Shown: positions 7,208-15,113, counted from the first letter of the stretch. The stretch is 16,390 nt of DNA from Sphingobacterium thalpophilum (GCA_943328865.2 CALQBR020000005.1:1-16390), one strand, 5' to 3'. Notes: generated by a model not told the origin, from the sequence alone. Numbers and translations: made by a program.

Positions 7208-7239
7208 TTGTTTAATGTTTATTTAATTTAGTTAAACAA
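7208..7239. promoter_or_regulatory. Inverted repeat, candidate operator of the photolyase operon
   Basis: Two perfect 8-base half-sites, TTGTTTAA (7208-7215) and TTAAACAA (7232-7239), are separated by 16 bases. A further GTTTA copy at 7217-7221 lies 7 bases after the GTTTA inside the left arm. A TTTG at 7207-7210 and a TA at 7229-7230 are spaced like a Bacteroidetes -33/-7 pair, but the downstream box lacks TTTG. The repeat would cover this weak promoter, a layout used by MerR-type activators, including B12-dependent light regulators. No such regulator is encoded in the window, so the assignment is inference. The rest of this 287-base divergent gap shows only AT-rich sequence. Confidence 0.35.
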
Positions 7240-7381
7240 TATCAATACACCCAATTACACTATCGAAATCATGAATATAAATAAGGATATTCCTATAAAA
7301 AGTTTATTTTAGGTATTCATAAATTGGATGGAGAATAGCAGTAAATCATATAAAAAACATAATTTCTAAAAGTTAATTTAA

Positions 7382-7840
7382 ATGGAAAGTAAAAAACCCG
7401 ATAATGTCGTTTACTCAGAAGAAAATGGATATAATGCCAGCCTGTTGCCTTATTCGACTAATATTGGCGCACCGGTAATTAAAATTGATGATGTAGTTTC
7501 ATGGAAAAGTAGGGGCATCAGTAATGTAAATAAAGAGTTTGAAAGTAAGTTTAATGAACTCAAAGCCCAATATGAAAATCTAATGATCGAATATGAATGG
7601 AATGAATTAGTTTACAACGCAAAATTTTCATTTGAACCGGTTATTGGCGAAATTTATCACTTGTACAGCGCCTCTGATGGAATACAATTTTTGTCATTAA
7701 TAGCGCCTCATGAATGGAATAAAGAACACATAGGTACTTTTAAACTGAATAGTGACAAAAAGTGGATTGTTATAAATCAAAAAGAAAAATTTTTCTCTAA
7801 AAATAATACCTTTTCAAATGCACAAACAGATTCTATTTGA
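7382..7840 (+). CDS. DUF2452 protein, first gene of the photolyase operon
   Basis: A 152-residue soluble protein resembling the DUF2452 family. The N terminus KPDNVVYSEENGYNASLLPY (residues 5-24) followed by STNIGAPVIK is the family hallmark. Then comes a probable coiled-coil helix (about 46-72) and a C-terminal block GEIYHLYSASDG...FLSLIAPHEW (90-112). No catalytic motif, signal peptide or membrane segment is visible, and no function is established that I know of. It is the first gene of the eight-gene unit; its end overlaps the flavin-reductase-like gene by 23 bases, implying translational coupling. Its place with photolyases suggests a light- or DNA-repair-linked role, but this is guilt by association only. 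Confidence 0.8.
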   Translation: MESKKPDNVVYSEENGYNASLLPYSTNIGAPVIKIDDVVSWKSRGISNVNKEFESKFNELKAQYENLMIEYEWNELVYNAKFSFEPVIGEIYHLYSASDGIQFLSLIAPHEWNKEHIGTFKLNSDKKWIVINQKEKFFSKNNTFSNAQTDSI

Positions 7841-8462
7841 TGAAATAATGGCTATGGCAAAGCAGCAACGTGTTCATCTAATTAACAGCTTGGGTGGATT
7901 CAAAAGCGTAGCATTAGTTGGAACTTCTGATAGTCTAGGAAATGAAAATCTAGCCATTTTTAGTTCTTTTTTTCATATTGGAGCCAATCCGCCATTAATT
8001 GGAATGATATTCCGACCAAGTCCTCCAGAGCGTGATACCATGAACAATATTTTGGAAACGGGTTTTTATACGATTAATCATATCAACGAATCCATTTACA
8101 AACAGGCACATCAAACTTCTGCGAGATATGACAATGGCATTTCAGAGTTTGATGCAACAGGTTTAACTCCAGCCTATAAAAATAATTTTTTCGCCCCTTT
8201 TGTATCTGAAAGTAAAGTACAATTGGGCATCGAATTGAAACAAAAGTTAGATATTTCGATAAACAACACCATTATGATTATTGGTGAAATTACTCAAATT
8301 TTTATACCAGAAAATTGTTTGCAGGAAGATGGTTTTATCGATTTAGAAAAAGCCAACTCACTTACGTGTTCAGGATTGGACAGTTATCACAAAACCATTC
8401 AATTAGACCGATTAAGTTATGCAAAACCCGATAAAGAAATAACTTCAATCATTCAGAATTGA
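7818..8462 (+). CDS. Flavin reductase-like, FMN-binding split-barrel protein
   Basis: A 214-residue protein of the flavin reductase domain family (split beta-barrel, FMN-binding). The N-terminal RVHLINSLGGFKSVALVGT (residues 18-36), the NLAIFSSFFHIGANPPLIGMIFRP core (44-67) and the FYTIN strand (about 83-87) followed by His/Asn are diagnostic. Some relatives reduce free flavin with NAD(P)H and others only bind FMN, so the reaction is not proven. In this operon it sits directly ahead of a photolyase-like flavoprotein, with its TGA overlapping the next start (TTGA). A role in supplying or reducing flavin for the three photolyase/cryptochrome proteins is attractive but inferred. The ATG at 7818 lies inside the DUF2452 gene and gives the full domain. 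Confidence 0.85.
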   Translation: MHKQILFDEIMAMAKQQRVHLINSLGGFKSVALVGTSDSLGNENLAIFSSFFHIGANPPLIGMIFRPSPPERDTMNNILETGFYTINHINESIYKQAHQTSARYDNGISEFDATGLTPAYKNNFFAPFVSESKVQLGIELKQKLDISINNTIMIIGEITQIFIPENCLQEDGFIDLEKANSLTCSGLDSYHKTIQLDRLSYAKPDKEITSIIQN

Positions 8463-9946
8463 ATAAAAAACCCATAAATATTGTTTGGTTCAAACGCGAT
8501 TTACGTTTTATAGATCACGAACCTCTTTTTATGGCCAATCAAGAAAAATTCCCAATACTATTATTGTATTTTTTTGAGCCTTCAGTGATGTCTTACGAGG
8601 ATTCCGATGTACGCCATTGGCGATTTATTTATGAGTCTTTACAAGAAATGCAATCAAAATTGAATGCGGTATCGGGAAAGATTTACTTTTTTCATAACGA
8701 AGTTCAATCTGTTTTTGAAAGCTTATTAAACGAATATTCCATCCAAAGCGTCTTTTCGCATCAAGAAATAGGCAATAAAATCACTTTTGATAGGGATATT
8801 GCCATGCAAGCTTTTTTTAAAGAAAATAAAATTGATTGGAAACAATCACAAATGCATGGTGTAATTCGGAAATTAAAATCCAGAATTGATTGGGATAAAC
8901 GTTGGGAAAAGGTCATGCGGGACATTCCTAAAATGATTGAGTTAAATGCCTTAAGTTTAGAAGATTTAGAAATTAACTTATACAATGAATTAAAAGGGAG
9001 TGCGCTTCCAAAAGAAATCAGGACTCGTAATGAGAATTTCCAACAAGGTGGTGAATATTGGGCTTGGCGGTATTTGGATAGTTTTGTTAAAGATCGCTAT
9101 GTAAATTACAGTAAGCATATTTCTAAGCCAAGTTTGAGCAGAAAAAGCTGTAGCCGATTGTCTCCTTATTTAACTTATGGAAACCTCAGTATGCGAATGA
9201 TTTATCAATATACCAATCAGTATTACGAAAGTTCCAAAAATAAAAGAGCGATATTGAATTTTGTTTCCAGATTGCATTGGCATTGCCATTTTATGCAAAA
9301 ATTTGAAGATGAATGTCGCATGGAATTTGAAAATGTAAATCGCGCTTATGATTCGTTAGTAAAACCTAAAAATGAGGCCTATATCAAAGCTTGGCAAGAA
9401 GGTAAAACGGGTGTTCCTATTGTAGATGCTTGTATGCGATGTGTGGTGGCAACGGGTTATCTTAATTTTAGAATGCGAGCCATGGTGGTTTCTTTTTTTA
9501 CTTTCAATTTATGGCAAGATTGGCGCGAATTACACTTTCTAGCCAGACAATTTTTAGATTATGAACCTGGAATTCATTATCCACAGCTACAAATGCAATC
9601 AGGTACCACCGGGATCAATACCATTCGAATTTATAGCCCTATTAAAAATTCGGAAGAACATGATTCAGAAGGTGTTTTTATTAAAAAATGGTTGCCTGAA
9701 TTGGCCGAAATTCCTAATAATTTAATCCATGAACCCTGGAAATTAAACCCCATTGAGCAACAATTTTATAACTGCGAATTGGGTAAAGATTATCCGTTTC
9801 CAATTGTTGATATTGAGGAAACCCGAAAGAAAGCCAGTGATATTGTTTGGAGTTTTAGGAAAAAACCCGATGTAAAAGAAGAAGGAGTTAGAATTTTGAA
9901 AAAACATGTTAGTAATGCTAATCGCCATAAGAAAATAAAAAAATAA
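8459..9946 (+). CDS. Atypical cryptochrome/DNA photolyase (FAD-binding), TTG start
   Basis: A 495-residue photolyase-superfamily protein. The N-terminal antenna-type alpha/beta domain starts with NIVWFKRDLRFIDHEP (residues 7-22). The FAD domain carries SRKSCSRLSPYLTYGNLS (227-244), HWHCHFMQKFE (273-283), GKTGVPIVDACMR (315-327) and FRMRAMVVSF (337-346). The usual loop around the FAD N5 position is not canonical: after DYEPG come IHYPQLQMQSGTTG and then NTIRIYSP, placing His373 where Asn is normal and Leu377 where the third Trp of the electron chain is normal; Trp312 and Trp355 fit the other two. The Lys-rich tail may contact DNA. It could be a CPD photolyase of a divergent subclass or a signalling cryptochrome. 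No ATG precedes WFKRDLR after the last in-frame stop, so TTG at 8459 must be used. Confidence 0.85.
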   Translation: MNKKPINIVWFKRDLRFIDHEPLFMANQEKFPILLLYFFEPSVMSYEDSDVRHWRFIYESLQEMQSKLNAVSGKIYFFHNEVQSVFESLLNEYSIQSVFSHQEIGNKITFDRDIAMQAFFKENKIDWKQSQMHGVIRKLKSRIDWDKRWEKVMRDIPKMIELNALSLEDLEINLYNELKGSALPKEIRTRNENFQQGGEYWAWRYLDSFVKDRYVNYSKHISKPSLSRKSCSRLSPYLTYGNLSMRMIYQYTNQYYESSKNKRAILNFVSRLHWHCHFMQKFEDECRMEFENVNRAYDSLVKPKNEAYIKAWQEGKTGVPIVDACMRCVVATGYLNFRMRAMVVSFFTFNLWQDWRELHFLARQFLDYEPGIHYPQLQMQSGTTGINTIRIYSPIKNSEEHDSEGVFIKKWLPELAEIPNNLIHEPWKLNPIEQQFYNCELGKDYPFPIVDIEETRKKASDIVWSFRKKPDVKEEGVRILKKHVSNANRHKKIKK

Positions 9947-9954
9947 GATTCAAA

Positions 9955-10689
9955 ATGACTGTATTTTTAAAAGCAAAATGGGAGAATATCATCATGGCCA
10001 ATTATGAAATTGAACCAAAAATTTTGTTACCCTTTTTGCCAAAAGGAGTCGAACTTGATTTGTTCGAAGGTAAAGCCTATATCAGTCTAGTAGGTTTTAT
10101 GTTTAAAAAAACTAAATTATTCAATATCCCAATTCCCTATTTTGGAACTTTTGAAGAAATCAATTTGCGTTTTTATGTTATACGTAAAGAAGAAAACCAA
10201 ATAAAACGTGGCGTAGTTTTTATTAATGAAACCATACCTTACAAGCCTGTTGCTTGGTTGGCTAATAGATTATACAAAGAACACTATACTGTTGTACCAA
10301 CTAAAAACAAAATTACAATAGGAAATAATAGTCAAAAAGTACATTTTCAATGGCTTAAAAATAAAAAATGGAATAGTATCTATGTTGATTCGGAAACCAA
10401 ATCTGGTTTGATGAAAATCGATAGTTTAGAAAAATTCATTTATGAACATTATTATGGTTATACAAAGGTTAATGATCAAAATACAACAGAATACCAGTTG
10501 CATCATCCTAGTTGGAACGTTCATAAAGTTAATGATTACAGCGTCGATTGCGATTTTGAAGCCATGTATGGCGCGTCATTTTCTGTTTTAAATCAAGCCA
10601 AACCAATTGCTGTTTTTATTGCAGAAGGTTCAGCTGTTAAAGTAAATTGGAAACGAACAAAATTACAATTTAGTGATGAAAGGAGTTAA
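9955..10689 (+). CDS. DUF2071 (YqjF-like) protein
   Basis: A 244-residue protein of the DUF2071/YqjF family (acetoacetate decarboxylase-like fold). The N-terminal [21 protein letters not shown] (residues 9-29) with [20 protein letters not shown] (31-50), then EEINLRFYV and RGVVFINE, are characteristic of the family. No catalytic lysine typical of acetoacetate decarboxylase is evident to me, and the function of the family is not established. There is no signal peptide or membrane span. It starts 8 bases after the photolyase-like gene, and its last 14 bases overlap the DUF2256 gene, so it is firmly inside the operon. Members recur beside photolyase genes in other bacteria, from memory, but a biochemical link is unknown. 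Confidence 0.85.
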   Translation: MTVFLKAKWENIIMANYEIEPKILLPFLPKGVELDLFEGKAYISLVGFMFKKTKLFNIPIPYFGTFEEINLRFYVIRKEENQIKRGVVFINETIPYKPVAWLANRLYKEHYTVVPTKNKITIGNNSQKVHFQWLKNKKWNSIYVDSETKSGLMKIDSLEKFIYEHYYGYTKVNDQNTTEYQLHHPSWNVHKVNDYSVDCDFEAMYGASFSVLNQAKPIAVFIAEGSAVKVNWKRTKLQFSDERS

Positions 10690-10813
10690 AAAGCAACATT
10701 TGCCTTCCAAAATATGTATGGTGTGCAACAAACCATTCACCTGGCGTAAGAAGTGGGAAAAAGTTTGGGAAGAAGTAAAATATTGTAGTGATAAATGCAG
10801 AAGCAACAAATAA
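10676..10813 (+). CDS. DUF2256 zinc-ribbon-like miniprotein (45 residues)
   Basis: A tiny gene encoding a protein that begins [17 protein letters not shown] and ends [11 protein letters not shown]. It carries two Cys pairs, Cys14/Cys17 (CMVC) and Cys37/Cys41 (CSDKC), with [15 protein letters not shown] between them; this is the full DUF2256 pattern and suggests a single zinc site. The protein is strongly basic. It overlaps the end of the DUF2071 gene by 14 bases and stops 1 base before the ATG of the iron-sulfur photolyase gene, so all three are likely translated in a coupled way. DUF2256 proteins are regular companions of photolyase/cryptochrome genes, but no function is known to me. Nucleic-acid binding or a helper role for the photolyase is inference. 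Confidence 0.9.
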   Translation: MKGVKKQHLPSKICMVCNKPFTWRKKWEKVWEEVKYCSDKCRSNK

Positions 10814-10814
10814 A

Positions 10815-12350
10815 ATGAACAAAACCTTACGACTCATTCTAGGCGATCAATTAAATAGCAATCATTCCTGGTTTAACACCGTTGATGATTCCATTGTTTA
10901 TGTTCTAATGGAAATTCGAACGGAGACGGATTATGCTAGACACCATATTCAGAAAGTAGTTGGCATATTCTCAGCCATGCAAGGTTTTTCTAATGAATTG
11001 GTGTCTAATCACCATCAGGTTATTTATTTTCACCTAAATGACCCAAACAATAAACAATCGTTTGATGGAAACATTCAAAATTTAATTTCGAAATTCCATT
11101 TTACCCATTTTGAATACCAATTGCCTGATGAATATCGGATAGATGTCGTTTTGAAAAATCTTTGTGAATCCATTTCCATAACCAATTCAGTGGTTGATTC
11201 CGAACATTTTTTTACCACTCGAAATGAATTGGGACATTTTTTTGAAGGTAAGAAAACCTATTTAATGGAAAGTTTCTATCGGGCTATGAGAAAAAAACAC
11301 CATATTTTGATGGAAGGGGATAAACCATTAACGGGTCAATGGAATTATGATGGGGATAACCGAAAAAAGTTGCCGAAAAATCATAAACCAACTCCGCCAT
11401 TGGTTTTCAATAATCAGGTTTCTGTTATTTTGGAAGCCATCAACCAAGCCGATCTAAAAACCATTGGAACAATTGATGTGAATCATTTTGTTTGGCCCAT
11501 CAATAGAAAGCAATCCTTAGCATTATTAGATTTTTTTGCCACAAATTGTTTGCCTTTGTTTGGAACTTACCAAGATGCAATGGCACCCAATGAATGGTCA
11601 TTGTACCATTCAAGAATTTCATTTTCGATGAACATCAAATTGATTTCGCCTAAAGAAGTAATAGAACGCGCTATTGAAGAATGGAGCAATCGACCGAATG
11701 AAATTCAATACAATCAATTAGAAGGTTTTGTAAGACAAATAATTGGTTGGCGCGAATATATGCGAGGAATTTATTGGCTCAAAATGCCAGAGTATGCAAC
11801 AATGAATTTTTTCAACCATCAAGAAAAATTGCCCCATTGGTTTTGGACAGGAAAGACCAAAATGAACTGCATGAAAGAGGCCATCAATCAATCCTTAGAT
11901 TATGCTTATGCGCATCACATTCAACGTTTGATGATTACAGGGAATTTTGCACTTCTGGCTGGCATTCATCCTGACGAGATTGATGCTTGGTATCTCGGCA
12001 TTTATATTGATGCTTTCGAATGGGTTGAAATTACCAATACAAGGGGGATGAGTCAATTTGCAGATGGTGGAATTGTGGGTTCAAAACCCTATGTGAGTTC
12101 TGCTGCGTATATTGACAAAATGAGTCATTATTGTGGGACGTGTTATTATAAAAAAGCTTTAAAAACAGGCGATAAATCTTGTCCTTTCAATAGTTTATAC
12201 TGGAATTTTTATGATAAAAATGAAGACAAACTAGCTTCTAATCCCCGTATCGGAATGATGTATAATGTATGGCGAAAAATGAAATCTGAAGATAAAATCG
12301 CTTTGTTGCAACAAGCGGATTATTATTTAAAAAATATAAATGAATTATGA
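10815..12350 (+). CDS. Iron-sulfur bacterial cryptochrome/(6-4) photolyase (PhrB-like)
   Basis: A 511-residue protein of the FeS-BCP group, whose characterised member PhrB repairs (6-4) photoproducts using FAD, a lumazine antenna and a [4Fe-4S] cluster. The start, LRLILGDQLN, is typical. The four cluster cysteines are Cys352, Cys440, Cys443 and Cys456, each two residues on from PhrB Cys350, 438, 441 and 454 (remembered numbering), and His367-His368 match the PhrB active-site histidine pair with the same offset. Other FAD-domain blocks are GFVRQIIGWREYMRG (304-318), ITGNFALLAG (374-383) and TNTRGMSQFADGG (407-419). I start at ATG 10815, 1 base after the DUF2256 stop; an upstream in-frame ATG at 10788 lies inside that gene. 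The end overlaps the DASH gene by 4 bases (ATGA). Confidence 0.95.
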   Translation: MNKTLRLILGDQLNSNHSWFNTVDDSIVYVLMEIRTETDYARHHIQKVVGIFSAMQGFSNELVSNHHQVIYFHLNDPNNKQSFDGNIQNLISKFHFTHFEYQLPDEYRIDVVLKNLCESISITNSVVDSEHFFTTRNELGHFFEGKKTYLMESFYRAMRKKHHILMEGDKPLTGQWNYDGDNRKKLPKNHKPTPPLVFNNQVSVILEAINQADLKTIGTIDVNHFVWPINRKQSLALLDFFATNCLPLFGTYQDAMAPNEWSLYHSRISFSMNIKLISPKEVIERAIEEWSNRPNEIQYNQLEGFVRQIIGWREYMRGIYWLKMPEYATMNFFNHQEKLPHWFWTGKTKMNCMKEAINQSLDYAYAHHIQRLMITGNFALLAGIHPDEIDAWYLGIYIDAFEWVEITNTRGMSQFADGGIVGSKPYVSSAAYIDKMSHYCGTCYYKKALKTGDKSCPFNSLYWNFYDKNEDKLASNPRIGMMYNVWRKMKSEDKIALLQQADYYLKNINEL

Positions 12351-13642
12351 AAACAACAATAGTTTGGTTTAAAACGGATTTGCGTTTGCACGATAATGAA
12401 ACACTCATCAAAGCAATTGCGCAAAGTGATACTATTATTCCTGTTTATTGTTTGGACGATTCTCAGTTTACGACCACTGAATTTGGCTTCAAGAAGATAG
12501 GGAGTTTTAGATTTCAATTTTTATTAGAATCACTCCTTGATTTAGATAATAATTTACGAAAATTAGGATCAGGATTAATGATTGTAAAGGGAAAACCTGA
12601 AATTGAAATTCCAAAAATTGTCAAGCAATATAAAGCCGTTAAAGTTTTTGCCAAAAAGGAGGTTGCCTATGAAGAAAAACAAACGGAAGCATCCGTGCAA
12701 GCAGCACTTTTTAAGTTGAAATGTGAATTTCAGAAATTTAGCACCAGTACCTTGTATCACCCAGAAGATTTGCCTTTTTCAATAAAAGATATCCCTGATG
12801 TTTTTACCAATTTCAGAAAAAAAACCGAAAAGGAGACCACTGTAATTAGGCCTTCATTTGTTGCGCCCAATCAAATTAAATCTCCAGAAATTCCACCTCT
12901 AAATTTATCCTTGTTTGATGAAGCAGAGATTCAATTTACTCCAATAGATACTAGGGCTGTCCTACAATTCAAAGGGGGTGAAACGGAAGCAATGGCTCGT
13001 TTGAATCACTATTTTTTTGATTCTAAATGTATTTCAAATTATAAGGAAACGAGAAATGGATTGGTCGGTGCGGATTATTCGTCTAAATTTTCTGCTTGGT
13101 TGGCTTTAGGCTGTATTTCGGCAAGGTATATTTATCAAGAACTGAAAAAATATGAATTGGAATTTGGAGCTAATGAATCGACCTATTGGTTGGTTTTTGA
13201 ATTATTTTGGCGTGATTATTTTAGATTTATGATGAAAAAATACACTATTAATTTTTTTCAATTGGCTGGAATTCAGAATAAAAGAATTACAGTCAACAAA
13301 AAGAACAGCCATCAACTTCAAGACTGGATTAATGGAGCTACTGGGGTCGATTTTGTAGATGCCAATATGAGGGAGTTGAAATACACAGGATTTATGAGTA
13401 ATCGCGGCCGCCAGAATGTGGCTAGTTATTTATGTAATGATTTAAAACTCGATTGGCGTTATGGTGCCGCCTATTTTGAACAACAATTGATTGATTATGA
13501 TGCCTGCAGTAATTGGGGTAATTGGGCTTATTTAGCAGGAGTAGGAAATGACCCTAGAGGAAACCGTTATTTTAATATCGAAAAACAAGCGATTGATTAT
13601 GATAAAAATAGGGCTTTTAGGAATTTATGGTTGACTAATTAA
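12347..13642 (+). CDS. DASH-type cryptochrome/photolyase
   Basis: A 431-residue cryptochrome of the DASH class, which typically binds FAD and a methenyl-tetrahydrofolate antenna and repairs cyclobutane dimers, mainly in single-stranded DNA. The N terminus TTIVWFKTDLRLHDNETL is typical. The FAD domain has RNGLVGADYSSKFSAWLALGC near residues 239-259, FELFWRDYFRFM around 285-296 and the hallmark DYDACSNWGNW with Asn389 next to FAD N5, followed by GVGNDPRGNRYFN. The third-Trp position is occupied by a Trp in NWGNW, so the electron chain looks intact. The length is normal for bacterial DASH proteins, with no C-terminal extension. Its ATG overlaps the stop of the preceding photolyase gene. The final SDR gene follows after 17 bases. 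Confidence 0.95.
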   Translation: MKTTIVWFKTDLRLHDNETLIKAIAQSDTIIPVYCLDDSQFTTTEFGFKKIGSFRFQFLLESLLDLDNNLRKLGSGLMIVKGKPEIEIPKIVKQYKAVKVFAKKEVAYEEKQTEASVQAALFKLKCEFQKFSTSTLYHPEDLPFSIKDIPDVFTNFRKKTEKETTVIRPSFVAPNQIKSPEIPPLNLSLFDEAEIQFTPIDTRAVLQFKGGETEAMARLNHYFFDSKCISNYKETRNGLVGADYSSKFSAWLALGCISARYIYQELKKYELEFGANESTYWLVFELFWRDYFRFMMKKYTINFFQLAGIQNKRITVNKKNSHQLQDWINGATGVDFVDANMRELKYTGFMSNRGRQNVASYLCNDLKLDWRYGAAYFEQQLIDYDACSNWGNWAYLAGVGNDPRGNRYFNIEKQAIDYDKNRAFRNLWLTN

Positions 13643-13659
13643 CTTCTAAAGAAATCAAA

Positions 13660-15090
13660 ATGAAAATTTTATTAACAGGTGCTAATGGCTATGTGGGCAG
13701 AAGATTGCTTCCAGAATTGCTCAACCAAGGACATGAGGTGGTTTGTGCGGTGCGGGATAAAATGCGGTTGGGTTTGGACGCACAAACACTTTCATTAATC
13801 ACCATTTGGGAAGTGGATTTTTTAGAAGAATTAAACTTTGAAAACTGTCCTAAAAATATTGATATTGCTTATTTTTTGATCCATTCTATGTCGAGTTCAA
13901 TAGCAACTTTTGATATAATGGAAGCTAAAACAGCTCAGAATTTTAACGACTACTCGGTTTATATGAACGTGAAGCAAGTCATTTATTTAAGTGGCATTGT
14001 GAATGATCCTAAATTATCTAAGCACATGCTTTCGCGCAATAATGTTGAAAAAATTCTTTCTGAAGGAAAACACAGCTTAACAGTATTAAAAGCAGGAATT
14101 ATTGTTGGTTCAGGAAGTTCTTCTTTTGAAATCATTCGTGATTTATGTGAAAAATTGCCTATTATGATTACCCCAAAATGGGTTTTAACCAGCACACAAC
14201 CCATTGCCATTCGAGATGTTATTAATTTCTTAATTGGAGTTCAAAATAGAGTGGATTGTTTTAATGATTCATTTGATATTGGAGGTCCCAATGTCATCAC
14301 CTATAAACAAATGATGCAGTTGTATGCCAAAACACGTGGTATAAAACTCATTATTTGGACCATACCCATTATGACTCCTAAATTGTCTTCCTATTGGTTG
14401 TATTTTGTAACGTCAACTTCTTATAAATTGGCAATGAATTTAGTTGACAGCATGAAAGTAGAAGTGATTTGTAAAGACAATCGATTACAAAACAAGTTAA
14501 ATATTAAACCCATTTCATACGTAGATGCTATCAAACTCGCTTTTGAAAAAATTGAACAAAATCTGGTGATTTCTAGTTGGAAAGATAGTTTGACGAGCAG
14601 TCGATTAACCAGTGATTTTAAAAATCATGTCCAAATACCCAATTTTGGTTGTTTGAAAGACAGCAAGAAAATTAAAATTTTAAATTCAAAACAAGTTTTA
14701 AACAATATTTGGTCCATTGGAGGAGAGAAAGGTTGGTATTACGGTAGTTGGATGTGGCGGTTAAGAGGTTTTGTTGACAAACTATTTGGCGGTGTGGGTT
14801 TGCGACGTGGTAGAAAAAGTCCCACTGATTTGGACAATGGTGATGCTCTTGACTTTTGGCGTGTTTTGTTAGCGGATAAAGACAATAAACGCCTATTGCT
14901 TTATGCCGAAATGCGGCTTCCAGGTGAAGCTTGGCTCGAGTTTAGAATAGACGAAAACAATTATTTACATCAAATTGCTACCTTTCGTCCAAAGGGAATT
15001 TTTGGAAGATTATACTGGTATAGTATGTTGCCCTTTCATTTTTTCATTTTTAACGGAATGATAAAAAGAATAGCCAATTCTAAATTATAA
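13660..15090 (+). CDS. SDR-family/DUF2867 NAD(P)-binding protein
   Basis: A 476-residue two-domain protein. Residues 1-300 form an atypical short-chain dehydrogenase fold starting with the dinucleotide motif TGANGYVG (6-13), with YFLIHSMSS (71-79), LSGIV (109-113) and GPNVITYKQMMQLYA (209-223) in the later part. Residues about 320-470 match a DUF2867-type domain: WWRLRG-like GSWMWRLRGFVDK, LRRGRKSPTDLDNGDALDFWRV, then AEMRLPGEAWLEF and RPKGIFGRLYWYSMLPFHFFIF, whose hydrophobic end may touch membrane or a lipid. The classic SDR Tyr-x-x-x-Lys is not evident, so it may bind NAD(P) without being a normal oxidoreductase. It is the last gene of the photolyase operon. Homologues sit beside photolyases in other bacteria, but the substrate is unknown. 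Confidence 0.85.
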   Translation: MKILLTGANGYVGRRLLPELLNQGHEVVCAVRDKMRLGLDAQTLSLITIWEVDFLEELNFENCPKNIDIAYFLIHSMSSSIATFDIMEAKTAQNFNDYSVYMNVKQVIYLSGIVNDPKLSKHMLSRNNVEKILSEGKHSLTVLKAGIIVGSGSSSFEIIRDLCEKLPIMITPKWVLTSTQPIAIRDVINFLIGVQNRVDCFNDSFDIGGPNVITYKQMMQLYAKTRGIKLIIWTIPIMTPKLSSYWLYFVTSTSYKLAMNLVDSMKVEVICKDNRLQNKLNIKPISYVDAIKLAFEKIEQNLVISSWKDSLTSSRLTSDFKNHVQIPNFGCLKDSKKIKILNSKQVLNNIWSIGGEKGWYYGSWMWRLRGFVDKLFGGVGLRRGRKSPTDLDNGDALDFWRVLLADKDNKRLLLYAEMRLPGEAWLEFRIDENNYLHQIATFRPKGIFGRLYWYSMLPFHFFIFNGMIKRIANSKL

Positions 15091-15105
15091 ATATTAAATT
15101 CTAAT

Positions 15106-15113
15106 TATATTTG
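15106..15113 (+). promoter_or_regulatory. Bacteroidetes -7 element for proline dehydrogenase
   Basis: TATATTTG matches TAnnTTTG exactly and lies 71 bases before the proline dehydrogenase start. No good -33 TTTG is visible upstream. No terminator is seen after the SDR gene, so read-through from the photolyase operon is possible. Confidence 0.5.

Noticed and set aside
7284..7298. AGGA-TAT-TCCT small palindrome upstream of the DUF2452 gene
   Set aside because: The arms are only four bases long, so it is easily explained by chance; it was not listed as an operator.
10788..10814. Upstream ATG for the FeS photolyase
   Set aside because: It lies inside the DUF2256 gene in another frame. The ATG at 10815 gives the expected N terminus and the constant +2 offset to PhrB.
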